Shown one piece after another: positions 16,243-24,914 of a DNA stretch of 64,000 nucleotides. A model generated the notes under the pieces. That model did not search any database. It was not told the DNA's origin and saw only the letters and a program-made list of their open reading frames with translations. The position numbers and the translations under genes were made by a program. This DNA comes from Floridanema evergladense. GTDB taxonomy: Bacteria > Cyanobacteriota > Cyanobacteriia > Cyanobacteriales > Aerosakkonemataceae. The stretch's first letter is position 1, and the number at the start of each line of letters is the position of its first letter. Location of the stretch: assembly GCF_041929205.1 (NCBI RefSeq), contig NZ_JBHFNT010000215.1; one strand, written 5' to 3'.

Positions 16243-16944
16243 ATGGCAAAAGCATCTCTATTAAAGCAACTAAAAACATCTTTCACTGCCTCGATTGGCG
16301 ATATTGTTTTTGGCATGGAAGATGGCACAGTTTCAATCTTTGGTTTAGTTGCAGGTGTTGCTATCAGTGCAGCGACTAGTAAGCAGGTGCTATTGGCAGG
16401 GGCAGCAGGAGCGATCGCAGCGGCGGTTTCCATGATGGCAGGAGTATTCTTAGACTTGCAATCAGAACGGGATCAGGCGATCGTTGAAGCAAAACAACGT
16501 CAGGCAAAAATTCAAGCCAATCCAAACCAGGTAATTGCAGAACTGATGGGACGATTACAGCAAACTGGCTTAAGTCACGCAACGCTGAATGCCATTCAAG
16601 CAGATTTGCAAGCAACCCCACCCACCCTCCTGACCTTAGAATCCGCCTTGAAGGTGTCAACCTCAGCCCAGCAACAAAAACCTCTAGCTCATGCTTTATG
16701 GATGTTTATTTCCGATCTATTTGCTGGACTGACTCCCGTGTTAGCCTTTGCCTTTTTACCCTTGGCAGAAGCACGGTTGGTTTCCCTGGTGATGACTTCA
16801 TTGCTGTTGATCGCGCTGGGATATGGTCGTGCTCGGATAGGTCAACGTGCTGTGCTACCAACGGTTTTGCAAACTGTGGGCATTGCTGGACTGGCTGCGA
16901 TCGCAGGTATTCTGATTGGACAACTGATTGATATGCACGTTTGA
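16243..16944 (+). CDS. VIT1/CCC1 family transition-metal transporter
   Basis: A 233-residue membrane protein. TM1 carries GDIVFGMEDGTVSIFGLVAGVA, the family's opening, with conserved Asp/Glu/Gly; TM2 reads AAAVSMMAGVFLDLQSERDQ, including the acidic helix that continues into a cytosolic metal-binding stretch. Three further TM helices follow (GLTPVLAFAFLPL, VMTSLLLIALGYG, AGLAAIAGILIGQLI). The VIT/CCC1 family exports Fe2+ or Mn2+ to a compartment or out of the cell. The central cytosolic domain is long (about 80 residues). Divergent from the cmo operon across about 90 bp. Confidence 0.8.
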   Translation: MAKASLLKQLKTSFTASIGDIVFGMEDGTVSIFGLVAGVAISAATSKQVLLAGAAGAIAAAVSMMAGVFLDLQSERDQAIVEAKQRQAKIQANPNQVIAELMGRLQQTGLSHATLNAIQADLQATPPTLLTLESALKVSTSAQQQKPLAHALWMFISDLFAGLTPVLAFAFLPLAEARLVSLVMTSLLLIALGYGRARIGQRAVLPTVLQTVGIAGLAAIAGILIGQLIDMHV

Positions 16945-16948
16945 TAGC

Positions 16949-17395
16949 TTAATATCTAAGAAATTCTTGAATCGAGCCAGCTAAATTTTTTAACAGCTGA
17001 TTATCAGTACTGGGAATAGGAGTTAAATAGAATATTTCTCCTGAAAATAACTTTAAGGTTAATCTGTAAAACTGAATTCCAAATAATTTAAAGGGTTCAA
17101 TCTCAACTAAAGAAATTTTAGTAATGGGAAAATAGCTATGTTGATTTCCTAGCCATCCTTTTTGTTTAAAAGTAACCCGATTGTCCGACTTATCAAACAA
17201 GCAAATCTTTTCCGGGCTGCCAAACATCATAAAATTAGCACAAATGATGCAAAAGAATCCAAACCAATCAACACGAGGTAGAGAAGAGATAAAAATTAGC
17301 AGTCCAACTGTTGCGGTAAAACTGCTCAAAACCCAAATGCCAATGGGACGTTCCTGTAGAGTTAGTAAGGTAAAAGTTCGCTGAATTACTCGCAT
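16949..17395 (-). CDS. Conserved-looking two-TM hypothetical protein
   Basis: A 148-residue protein. Two hydrophobic segments (GIWVLSSFTATVGLLIFI and FGFFCIICANFMMFG) precede a beta-rich C-terminal part (RVTFKQKGWLG, ITKISLVEIEPF, YRLTLKLFSGEIFYLTP). This could be a small PH-like or bPH2-type membrane-anchored domain, which has a similar order. I recognise no specific family. Its 3' end is convergent with the VIT gene, 4 bp apart. Confidence 0.55.
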   Translation of the reverse strand: MRVIQRTFTLLTLQERPIGIWVLSSFTATVGLLIFISSLPRVDWFGFFCIICANFMMFGSPEKICLFDKSDNRVTFKQKGWLGNQHSYFPITKISLVEIEPFKLFGIQFYRLTLKLFSGEIFYLTPIPSTDNQLLKNLAGSIQEFLRY

Positions 17396-17437
17396 ATTTC
17401 AAGTATGTCTAGAATTGCAGTGAAGGAAAATGAATCT

Positions 17438-17470
17438 AGATCCCCGACTTCTTTAAGAAGTCGGGGATCT
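17438..17470. repeat. 33-bp palindrome, second copy
   Basis: Arms AGATCCCCGACTTCTT and complement around a central T; the copy at 13761 has G. It lies between two minus-strand genes, 5 bp beyond the MFS gene's stop, so it can act as that gene's terminator. Confidence 0.8.
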
Positions 17471-17474
17471 GATA

Positions 17475-18908
17475 CTAATATCGACTCACTTCTTCCAGAG
17501 ATTTGCCAGTTGTTTCAACTTGAAACATAGAGGTAATTATTGCTGCTAATACGCAAAATATAGCCAACAAAAACAGCAAGATGGAAATTCCTATTGATTT
17601 TTGTAAAATTGGTAAAGCGAAAGTGCCTAATACGGCTCCAGCTTTAGCGAAAGCGGCAGCAAAACCAGCACCACTGGCGCGAATTGAAGTGGGAAAAACT
17701 TCTCCTGATAATAGAAAAGTTGTGGAATTTGGCCCAGCATTCATGGTTAAATTAAAGATGAGAAAACCGAGAAAGACGATCGCCATATCCAAAAAACTAT
17801 TTGAGTCGATGAAATTAGAAGCTGCTAACACCAAAAGCCCCACAGCCATGCCACAAAAGCCAATAATTTGTAAGCGAATCCGTCCGACTTTTTCAATGAA
17901 AAATACTGCAATCAAAAACCCAGCAATTAAAAACAGATCGACAAAAGCAGAACCTCTAGCAGAAGCGATTTCTCGTTCAATAAAACTGGTAGCATTTTCA
18001 AAAGCTAAAACCCCAATAATTGTCGGGGTAAAAATGCCAATTCCATAAGTAGCAATATCTTGTAAAAACCAAGGAACTGAAGCCAAAATTGTGCTGCGAA
18101 GGAATTGAGGAGAAAACAAGGAACTGTAAGAAAAACTTGATTCTTTTGTTGGTGGATCGGTTTCTTTTGTAATTGCGATCGGTTCATTTAACAAAGTAGT
18201 TGCAGCCTCAGAAGCTTCTTTATATTCACCCCTAGCAATGTAATAACGGGGACTTTCTAACAAGAAACTAAACCGTAAAATGGCAACAATAATTGCTAAC
18301 AATAACCCAATTCCTAACATCCACCGCCACGAATATTGAATTATTGGTAATATTGAATCTGGATAAATAATTTGAAACGAATGAATTGTAATTAATCCAG
18401 TTACAGCACCCAAAAGTGCGCCAACTGCTTGAAAAGTAAAAGCACCAATTACCATTCTTCCTCGCAGGCGAGAAGGCACGTTTTCAGTAATGTAAGAAAC
18501 ACTAATTGGATAATCTGCACCGATACCAATGCCCACCAAAAAACGAAATATAATTAATGAAGTGGCATTCCAAGCAAAAGCTGTTCCAGCAGTAGCAATG
18601 ATAAAAATGGCAATATCAATAATTAACATTAAATGTCTGCCAATTTTATCAGTAATCGGGCCTAAAGTTAAAGCTCCTACTAGCGATCCGGCGATCGCAG
18701 CTACCGCCACAGCACCAACTTGCGTCGAACTTAAATTAAAGTCTTGACGCAGAAATGGTAAGGCGATACCAATAATAAAAAAATCGAAACCATCCAATGC
18801 AATTAATCCCGCAGATAGCACCCAAAGTAACCACATCACGCGAGTTACTGGTGCAGCATCCAGCCTTTGTTCAAAGGATAAAGGTTGGGTAGTTAAAGTT
18901 GTAGTCAT
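17475..18908 (-). CDS. Major facilitator superfamily transporter (sugar-porter/AAHS-like)
   Basis: A 477-residue protein with 12 predicted TM helices. Family marks: GLIALDGFDFFIIGIALPFL in TM1, GPITDKIGRHLMLI (loop 2-3 motif), RFLVGIGIGADYPISVSYI, VPSRLRGRMV, LLESPRYYIARGEYKEA before the central loop, and FLIEKVGRIRLQ-like FFIEKVGRIRLQIIG in the second half. The ESPRY and PTSIRASG elements match the sugar/aromatic-acid/phosphate:H+ symporter branch. Substrate not determinable. The ATG at 18908 has no strong upstream ribosome site. Confidence 0.85.
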   Translation of the reverse strand: MTTTLTTQPLSFEQRLDAAPVTRVMWLLWVLSAGLIALDGFDFFIIGIALPFLRQDFNLSSTQVGAVAVAAIAGSLVGALTLGPITDKIGRHLMLIIDIAIFIIATAGTAFAWNATSLIIFRFLVGIGIGADYPISVSYITENVPSRLRGRMVIGAFTFQAVGALLGAVTGLITIHSFQIIYPDSILPIIQYSWRWMLGIGLLLAIIVAILRFSFLLESPRYYIARGEYKEASEAATTLLNEPIAITKETDPPTKESSFSYSSLFSPQFLRSTILASVPWFLQDIATYGIGIFTPTIIGVLAFENATSFIEREIASARGSAFVDLFLIAGFLIAVFFIEKVGRIRLQIIGFCGMAVGLLVLAASNFIDSNSFLDMAIVFLGFLIFNLTMNAGPNSTTFLLSGEVFPTSIRASGAGFAAAFAKAGAVLGTFALPILQKSIGISILLFLLAIFCVLAAIITSMFQVETTGKSLEEVSRY

Positions 18909-19054
18909 TTCGTTACTTTCTTAATTCCTGAGTTTTACTACTAAAGAATGAGTTTTCATCTTACAAGGTTTTTGCCAACAAATTTCAATACCCAGCGATA
19001 GAAATTCCGGCAAACCCCGCCCATCTCTACAATTTGTAGCAAATATTGAAGTAC

Positions 19055-19099
19055 GTTGTTGCGCTTCACCGCTAAACTCTTGCGCTGAAGCGCAACAAC
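19055..19099. repeat. 14-bp perfect inverted repeat upstream of the U32 gene
   Basis: GTTGTTGCGCTTCA (19055-19068) and its exact complement TGAAGCGCAACAAC (19086-19099) enclose a 17-nt loop that repeats TTGCGC. It lies 57 bp before the U32 start in the divergent promoter spacer. It may be a dispersed palindromic repeat or a leader hairpin. Confidence 0.7.
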
Positions 19100-19155
19100 A
19101 TACCTTAATAACCAATTAAAATCAAGATAACTCCGTTTTAGTTCCAAAGAATACC

Positions 19156-20373
19156 ATGTGGAAACCCGAACTTCTAGCCCCAGCCAAAAATTTAGAACGC
19201 CTCAAAGTTGCCATTGCTTATGGCGCAGATGCGATATATTTAGGCGGGCAAAAATATGGCTTGCGGGCGCGTGCAGATAATTTTACCGACTATGAATTAG
19301 AGCAAGCTGTAGTATTTGCTCATCAACATAATGCAAAAATTTATGTTACTCTAAACGCTTTTCTTCACGATTCTGATTTTGTCGGATTAGCCGAATATTG
19401 TCAATTTTTAGAGTCTATTGGTGTTGATGCTGTTATTGTTTCCGATCTTGGTGTAATTCGAGCGATTCGTAACAGTTCAAATTTGAATATTCACTTATCG
19501 ACGCAAGCTTCTTGTCTCAATTCTTATGCTGGGCTGTTGTGGAAACAAATGGGAGTGAAGCGGTTAATTGTGGGGCGGGAATTGTCGATCGCAGAAGCAG
19601 GCAAAATTCGAGAAAAATCCGGCATTGAAGTAGAAATGTTTACTCACGGTGCCATGTGTATGGCTTACTCTGGACATTGCACTATTTCTAATTTTACCGC
19701 AGGTCGAGATTCTAATCGCGGTGGTTGTATTCAATCTTGTCGATTACCTTATCATTTAGAAACTGAAGATAAGAAATCGGATGATTTAGTAAGTTTCATG
19801 TCTTCGAGAGATTTGTGGGGAATCTACCAAATCGGAGAGTTTTTTCAACATCAAATTTGCTCTTTAAAAATTGAAGGAAGGATGAAATCTTCCTTTTATG
19901 TTGGCTTGACTTGTAAGGTTTATCGGCAGTTAATTGATGCTTATGCAGCCGGAACCTTGAATGCAGAAATGTTAGAATTAGCGGCGCAAGAACTCCAAAC
20001 TGTACCTAATCGAGACTATTTTTCTGGTTCTTTAGAAACGCCAGCAAGTAGAGATTCTGTGTTCGGACAATTGTCTGGGATAAATACAGGAACTTACGAA
20101 TATTTAGGTTTAGTTGTTGATACTAATTCTGAAGAAATTGTATTGCAACTTGTGGAACCTTTAGCGTTAGGAGAAAAGATTGAGATTATCCCATTTCAAG
20201 GTGAGGTGATTCGGGGGAGAGTCGATCGCCTTTTCTCCATTACAGGTGAAAGCGTAAGATTTATGCGCCAAGATAGTATTGTAAGAATTCCCAAATTTCC
20301 AGCAGAAAATATTGCCAAATACAATGTAGTTAGATTCAAATCAGCAGTTAAAGAAGTCGCAAATGCAATTTAA
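19156..20373 (+). CDS. U32 peptidase-family protein, probable tRNA 5-hydroxyuridine synthase component
   Basis: A 405-residue protein. N-terminal TIM-barrel part (PELLAPAKNLERLKVAIAYG, GADAIYLGG, YVTLNAFLHD, IHLSTQAS), then the U32 signature EMFTHGAMCMAYSGHC, RGGCIQSCR and SLKIEGRMKSSFYVG. The cysteines (MCM, GHC, GGC, QSC) form the [4Fe-4S] site of TrhP/RlhA-type enzymes. Its C-terminal beta domain (LVVDTNSEEIVLQL onward) fits TrhP. TrhP hydroxylates U34 of tRNA using prephenate-dependent chemistry, giving the CmoB substrate. It overlaps the next U32-like gene by 11 bp. Other U32 roles (rRNA hydroxylation, ubiquinone hydroxylation) are possible but less suited to a cyanobacterium with cmoAB. 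Confidence 0.75.
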   Translation: MWKPELLAPAKNLERLKVAIAYGADAIYLGGQKYGLRARADNFTDYELEQAVVFAHQHNAKIYVTLNAFLHDSDFVGLAEYCQFLESIGVDAVIVSDLGVIRAIRNSSNLNIHLSTQASCLNSYAGLLWKQMGVKRLIVGRELSIAEAGKIREKSGIEVEMFTHGAMCMAYSGHCTISNFTAGRDSNRGGCIQSCRLPYHLETEDKKSDDLVSFMSSRDLWGIYQIGEFFQHQICSLKIEGRMKSSFYVGLTCKVYRQLIDAYAAGTLNAEMLELAAQELQTVPNRDYFSGSLETPASRDSVFGQLSGINTGTYEYLGLVVDTNSEEIVLQLVEPLALGEKIEIIPFQGEVIRGRVDRLFSITGESVRFMRQDSIVRIPKFPAENIAKYNVVRFKSAVKEVANAI

Positions 20374-21529
20374 CACTTTTGTTTCATCAATTCCCGATTT
20401 AGAACGGTGCGTTAATGCTCCTAATTTACAGGAAGTATTATTAGAACCGATATTATTAGCACGTCAGGGAAAACTTACAGAAAATCAGGTAGAAACTTTA
20501 GCTGGCGAAGCTTTAAAACGAGGATTGCGCCCGGTTTTAGTTTGGGATATTCTGATGCCAGAAAGGGTAATGAATGATGTTTGTGAAAGGTTAAAAAGTT
20601 GGAATTTGAATCAATTTGCAGCAATTCGAGTTTGCGATCCGGGTGTTGCTTATTGGTTGAAAATTAACTTTCCAAAAATGCCGTTACAGTTAATTGTAGA
20701 AACGGGAAATCATAACTTTGAATCTTTGCTTGGGTGGTGCGAGTTTTTTGGGGAAAGTTTGGAGAGGTTGATATTATCGATCGAACTCCCCGAAGAAAAA
20801 CTCATTGAATATTGCCAAAAACTTCCTGTAGCTTGCGAATTACTAGGTGTTGGACAAATTTTACTATTTTACTCGCCGCGATCGCTACTAGCTGAACCTT
20901 TAGCAGAGGAGGAAGATTTAAATTCAACGCTTTATTTAGAAGCTATTGCTGCTTTTGAAGATGCACCAAATCGGCATTTTCCCACATTAGAAACTATACA
21001 TGGAACCTTCATGTTTTTGGACAAAGACCAGTTTATTTTGGATAAATTGAACGGTTTGGAATCAGCAGGATTACATACAGTAAGATTAGACTTAAGACAT
21101 TTAGAAAAAAATGGCGATGTCGCAGTTGATATCGATAATATTTGCCGTCAAATTCTCAAAAATCCCGCAAGTTTACGATTAAATTGGTTTAAAGAAACTC
21201 GCGCCCCATTCTTTAAAGCAAATCGCACTACTGCGCTTTTCCCTAAAATGAAATCGAAAGTAGCAGATTATCGAAATCAAAACTGTTTAGCGGAAGTCTT
21301 AACCGGAGAAAGTGGCAAATATGTAGTTTTTCAAACATTCCGTTCTTTCGATGTTTCCCAAATTAAAAGCATGATTATGCCCACAGGTGAAGAGATTAAA
21401 ATACCACCTGAAACTATCTTTCGTAACATCAACGGCGAACAATTATCAAGTTTTACCTCTGACCAAATTCTAGTGACCAATTGGATTAAAAAAGCAGTAC
21501 CAGGAACTTTACTTTTGAGTAAAGGATAG
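20363..21529 (+). CDS. Divergent U32-like partner protein
   Basis: A 388-residue protein overlapping the upstream U32 gene by 11 bp, so translation is coupled. Its N-terminal barrel-like half (LLARQGKLTENQVETLAGEA, RPVLVWDILMPERV, AAIRVCDPGVAYWLK, LQLIVETGNHNFESLLGW) and the GTFMFLDKDQFI and AGLHTVRLDLRHLEKNG blocks parallel U32 proteins. The full Cys signature is not obvious. Paired U32 proteins are known in other bacteria (TrhP1/TrhP2, UbiU/UbiV). I infer a heteromeric partner that shapes the active site or binds tRNA. Function by context only. Confidence 0.6.
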   Translation: MQFNTFVSSIPDLERCVNAPNLQEVLLEPILLARQGKLTENQVETLAGEALKRGLRPVLVWDILMPERVMNDVCERLKSWNLNQFAAIRVCDPGVAYWLKINFPKMPLQLIVETGNHNFESLLGWCEFFGESLERLILSIELPEEKLIEYCQKLPVACELLGVGQILLFYSPRSLLAEPLAEEEDLNSTLYLEAIAAFEDAPNRHFPTLETIHGTFMFLDKDQFILDKLNGLESAGLHTVRLDLRHLEKNGDVAVDIDNICRQILKNPASLRLNWFKETRAPFFKANRTTALFPKMKSKVADYRNQNCLAEVLTGESGKYVVFQTFRSFDVSQIKSMIMPTGEEIKIPPETIFRNINGEQLSSFTSDQILVTNWIKKAVPGTLLLSKG

Positions 21530-21593
21530 GAGGTGAAAATATCTTATTCTACAAAATCCTCTGGCGACATATTGAACTATATATTCGTTCGTG

Positions 21594-21869
21594 TTAGTTG
21601 TACCAGTCGTCATTTTTCCAGTCCTCTTTGTCGTATTCTGCATGGGTGAGGACATGGCGGATAAAAACTTTTTGATATTTGTAATCTACAAATGCAATAA
21701 GTCTATAGTTATTACCGCCGATGTTAAAAACTGTGAGATTACCGACTTGATCGGCTGAAGGTATTGTTTGGCGCAATTCATCAAAACTTTGCCATTGTCC
21801 CTTTTTTATGCGTTTGTTCCATAAACGGAGACTAGCTTCTGCATTAGGGTGTTTTTTTTGAATCAGGAC
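21594..21869 (-). pseudogene. 5'-truncated higB-type toxin gene
   Basis: The frame is open from just after a TAA (21870-21872) and reads KKHPNAEASLRLWNKRI, FDELRQTIPSADQVGN, NIGGNNYRLIAFVDY, FIRHVLTHAEYDKEDW. This is a HigB-family mRNA interferase lacking its first dozen residues (usually MRVIS..LREFW) and any start codon. No antitoxin gene follows: after the stop only a tiny ATG frame of eight codons remains before the U32 gene's end. HigB cleaves ribosome-bound mRNA; this copy should be silent unless an unusual start is used. Confidence 0.75.
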
Positions 21870-21962
21870 TTACACAGACATTAGTAAAAACACTATATTT
21901 TGTAGGTCAAATTCATGAATTTTCACTACATACATCATTGCTGTGTAAGCCTTATAAAAATT

Positions 21963-23306
21963 CTAGCGAGAATTTGCTACCATTCGCATTCCTGCGGGTG
22001 CTGCTAAAGTTAAGCCCCGACGCACTGGGCGCACTGGGCGTTTATTAACAGAAGAAACTTGAAAACGTGAGAGAATTGTTGCTAAAACTAACTTCATTTC
22101 ATACTGAGCAAAAGCCATACCAATACAACGTCGATTTCCGCCACCAAAGGGCAAATATTCATAAGGTGAAAACTGCTTTTCTAAAAAGCGTTCTGGTTTA
22201 AATTCTTTCGGTTGTGGGTAAACTTCTTCTCGGTGATGCGCTAAATAAATGCTGGGAATAACTACTATTCCAGGTTTTAATTTATAACCCATTATTTCGA
22301 TCGGCACTTTTACCTGACGGGGAAAAGCATTCAAAGCAATGGGATAAATTCGCAATGTTTCTTGACAGACTGCTGTTAAATAAGGCAATCTAGCAATAAT
22401 ACTTGGATCTGGGTTTTCTCCTAAAGTTACTAATTCACTTAGTAGTTTTTCTCGGACTTTGGGTAAGCGATCGATCCAATACAAAGCCCAAGTTAATGCT
22501 GAAGCAGTAGTTTCATGTCCAGCAATTAATAAAGTCATTAATTCATCGCGTAATTCTACATCAGTCATTGGTTGACTATTTTCATCACGCGCTGACATCA
22601 TTAAACTGAGGATATCTTGGCGATTTGAGTTTACTTCGGCTCGACGTTCCCTGATTAAAGGATAAATTAATTCATCAATTTGTTTGACTTGACGCAACAT
22701 ATAACCCCAAGGACTCCAAGCACCCAAATCTTTTTGAAGAAACCCAAAAAATAAGGCAAAAGATAATAAGGGAGAACCGAGAAATTCTAACAATGAACTA
22801 ATTTTTTGCCGCAGTTGTTGTAAATTTTCTCCTTCATCTAAACCAAATACGACTCGTAAGATTACTCGCAGAGAAATTTCTTGCATTGAATGACGAATAT
22901 TAAAAGATTTGCCCGGTTGCCATTGATTGATTACCTGTTGAGTAATTTCCTCAATAGTTTGACCGTAATTTCGCATTCTTTCGCCATGAAACGGAGGAGT
23001 TAAAAGTTGACGTTCGCGCTGATGACGTTCTCCATCCAAAGTCAGCAGGGAATTTGCACCTAAAAGAAATTCTAAACCATTCCCCCTGCCAACGTTAAAA
23101 TGCTGGGAATCAGCCGTAAAAATTGCTTGCAGTGCTTCGGGTTGGCTAAAGTAAACAATGGGAGTATTTCTTCCGCCAACGGTGAAGGAATCGCCATAAA
23201 TTTTGGCAAAGTCTTCCACATAATCTACTGGGCGAGTAACAAACTTGATCAGGCGGAGAAATACGGGCATTTTTGGCCCATCGGGAAGAGTGCGATCGAC
23301 TGTCAT
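21963..23306 (-). CDS. Cytochrome P450, CYP110-like
   Basis: A 447-residue P450. I-helix LLIAGHETTASALTWALYW (O2-activation AGHETT), K-helix ExxR in CQETLRIYP, PERF region (KEFKPERFLEK) and the heme loop YLPFGGGNRRCIGMAFAQ with the Cys thiolate. Sequence flavour (LPDGPKMPVFLRLIKFVTRP start) is that of CYP110, the cyanobacterial family that oxidises fatty acids or terpenes. Length is normal. There is no redox partner gene adjacent, so ferredoxin is likely supplied from elsewhere. The substrate cannot be inferred. Confidence 0.93.
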   Translation of the reverse strand: MTVDRTLPDGPKMPVFLRLIKFVTRPVDYVEDFAKIYGDSFTVGGRNTPIVYFSQPEALQAIFTADSQHFNVGRGNGLEFLLGANSLLTLDGERHQRERQLLTPPFHGERMRNYGQTIEEITQQVINQWQPGKSFNIRHSMQEISLRVILRVVFGLDEGENLQQLRQKISSLLEFLGSPLLSFALFFGFLQKDLGAWSPWGYMLRQVKQIDELIYPLIRERRAEVNSNRQDILSLMMSARDENSQPMTDVELRDELMTLLIAGHETTASALTWALYWIDRLPKVREKLLSELVTLGENPDPSIIARLPYLTAVCQETLRIYPIALNAFPRQVKVPIEIMGYKLKPGIVVIPSIYLAHHREEVYPQPKEFKPERFLEKQFSPYEYLPFGGGNRRCIGMAFAQYEMKLVLATILSRFQVSSVNKRPVRPVRRGLTLAAPAGMRMVANSR

Positions 23307-23519
23307 AAATATATTTTGCTAAATTCCCTTCTAGTTTATTTTGCCAATTCCTACTCAACAAATGCCACCATGCAAAAACAAAAAAATCTTCCAACTACCG
23401 ACTACCTACTACCTACTACCAATTACTGATGAGTAAAAACTATTAACTAAATATGCAAAAATTAAGAAAAAAGTTGAAGAAAGCAGTATATTCTGGAAAG
23501 TGAGCGTCGGAAGCAACCA

Positions 23520-24149
23520 GTGCCTAAAATCATTGCAATTCTAAACGGTAAGGGAGGCGTAGGAAAAACCACTACAGCTATTAATTTAGCTGCAACCCTC
23601 TCGGAAAAATCACAAGTTCTTTTAGTTGATGCAGATATTCAAGGTTCTGCCAGTTGGTGGTACGAACGAGGTAAGGATTCATGGGGATTTGACTTAACCA
23701 AAGAAACAAATCCTGAACTTTTGCATCGGTTACGCAAAACAGAAGGCTATGATTTAGTAGTGGTAGATACACCTCCGGCGCTGCACTCGGAAGCATTAGC
23801 AGCCGTTGTAGCGATCGCAGATTATCTAGTTTTGCCCACACCTCCAGCACCGATGGATTTAGCCGTACTGATTGAAACAATCAGAGAAGCGGTAACACCG
23901 AGAGGTATTGCCCATCGAGTACTCTTAACAAAAGTTGATTCCCGGAGTTTGGGCGAAGCACTAGAGGCGCAAAACACGCTTTTAGAACTAGGAATCCCCG
24001 CTTGTCATGCTTTTGTTCGGGCATATAAAGCTCATGAAAAAGCTGCATTAGATGGCGTACCCATTACACATTGGCGCGGCAAAAATGCGCGGGAGGCTGA
24101 AGCTGACTACCGCAGAGTTGCTAACGAATTACAGCGAGATTGGAGATAA
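23520..24149 (+). CDS. ParA-family ATPase, McdA-like
   Basis: A 209-residue ParA/MinD-type ATPase. Deviant Walker A NGKGGVGKTTTAINLA retains the signature lysine; Walker A' is LVDADIQGSASWW and Walker B is LVVVDTPPALHSE. It starts with GTG at 23520. Such ATPases ride on the nucleoid to position cargo. The coiled-coil gene starting 5 bp after its stop has the features expected of McdB, so a type 2 McdA for carboxysome spacing is the best guess. A plasmid-type partitioning ATPase is the alternative, but no centromere-like repeats are evident nearby. Confidence 0.8.
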   Translation: MPKIIAILNGKGGVGKTTTAINLAATLSEKSQVLLVDADIQGSASWWYERGKDSWGFDLTKETNPELLHRLRKTEGYDLVVVDTPPALHSEALAAVVAIADYLVLPTPPAPMDLAVLIETIREAVTPRGIAHRVLLTKVDSRSLGEALEAQNTLLELGIPACHAFVRAYKAHEKAALDGVPITHWRGKNAREAEADYRRVANELQRDWR

Positions 24150-24154
24150 CAATC

Positions 24155-24838
24155 ATGGCTAAAAAAGACAATTCTATTCCTGACTTAATCCGTCAAGAAG
24201 CACAAAAAGGTACAAATTCTGAAGATAAAACTGTTAATAATAATGAAAACGAAATCATCGATGTGCCCGCAGTAGAAGCGATCGAAGTCGAAGTCACTCC
24301 AGTAGTGGATGAAGTTATCGTAATTGACAAAACTTCTGAGAAACGCACTACTAATACTAAAGCCGAATTAGAAACAACTGTAACTCAATTGCAAGCAGCT
24401 TTAGACACAGCTAAAGAAAATGAAGTAACTTGGCAAAAAGAAGTTGAGGAATTGCGATCGCATTTGATCAAATCCCAGCAAAATGAAGCGAAGTTAGAAA
24501 AAGAAATGACGGATTTGCGATCGGAATTAGACAGCCAGAAAAAGTTACTGAAACAGCAGGAACAAAAGTTAGAAAAAACTAACCAAATGAAAAAAGAGTT
24601 AGACGAAGCGAAGCAAACTTCCCTGCAATTAGCAAATGCTAACTCGGCAATTGAAGAAGAGGTAAAACAGTTAAGAAAACAACTGGAAGACTTACAACCC
24701 AAACCCGCACCATTACCAACAAAACCCGCACCATTACCAGTTAAACAAATAAGAAAAGAAGGGAAACACTTACATTTCCCCTCCCAAAAAACTGATAATT
24801 CAGATGATTTCGCCTCTAATACTTGGTTGCTAGACTAG
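24155..24838 (+). CDS. Coiled-coil partner of ParA, McdB-like
   Basis: A 227-residue, highly charged protein. An acidic disordered N-terminal region (to about 70) is followed by a long coiled coil (about 75-185: LQAALDTAKENEVTWQKEVE, QQEQKLEKTNQMKKEL), a proline spacer repeated twice (KPAPLPTKPAPLP) and a short basic then acidic tail ending NTWLLD. McdB proteins have this order, and I recall an invariant Trp within the last few residues; here Trp is fourth from the end. Starts at ATG 24155, 5 bp after the ParA stop. McdB links carboxysomes to McdA and phase-separates. No carboxysome genes are in the window. Confidence 0.6.
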   Translation: MAKKDNSIPDLIRQEAQKGTNSEDKTVNNNENEIIDVPAVEAIEVEVTPVVDEVIVIDKTSEKRTTNTKAELETTVTQLQAALDTAKENEVTWQKEVEELRSHLIKSQQNEAKLEKEMTDLRSELDSQKKLLKQQEQKLEKTNQMKKELDEAKQTSLQLANANSAIEEEVKQLRKQLEDLQPKPAPLPTKPAPLPVKQIRKEGKHLHFPSQKTDNSDDFASNTWLLD

Positions 24839-24914
24839 AACTTATAGCAGTTGGCAAGCAAGTGAAATTAACCTAAGTTTTACCTCTTACCTTCTGCCTT
24901 CTGCCTTCAAAAAC

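Noticed and set aside
17581..18048. 155-residue plus-strand ORF opposite the MFS gene
   Set aside because: Composition is lysine/proline/alanine-rich antisense of TM helices, with no ribosome site or family resemblance.
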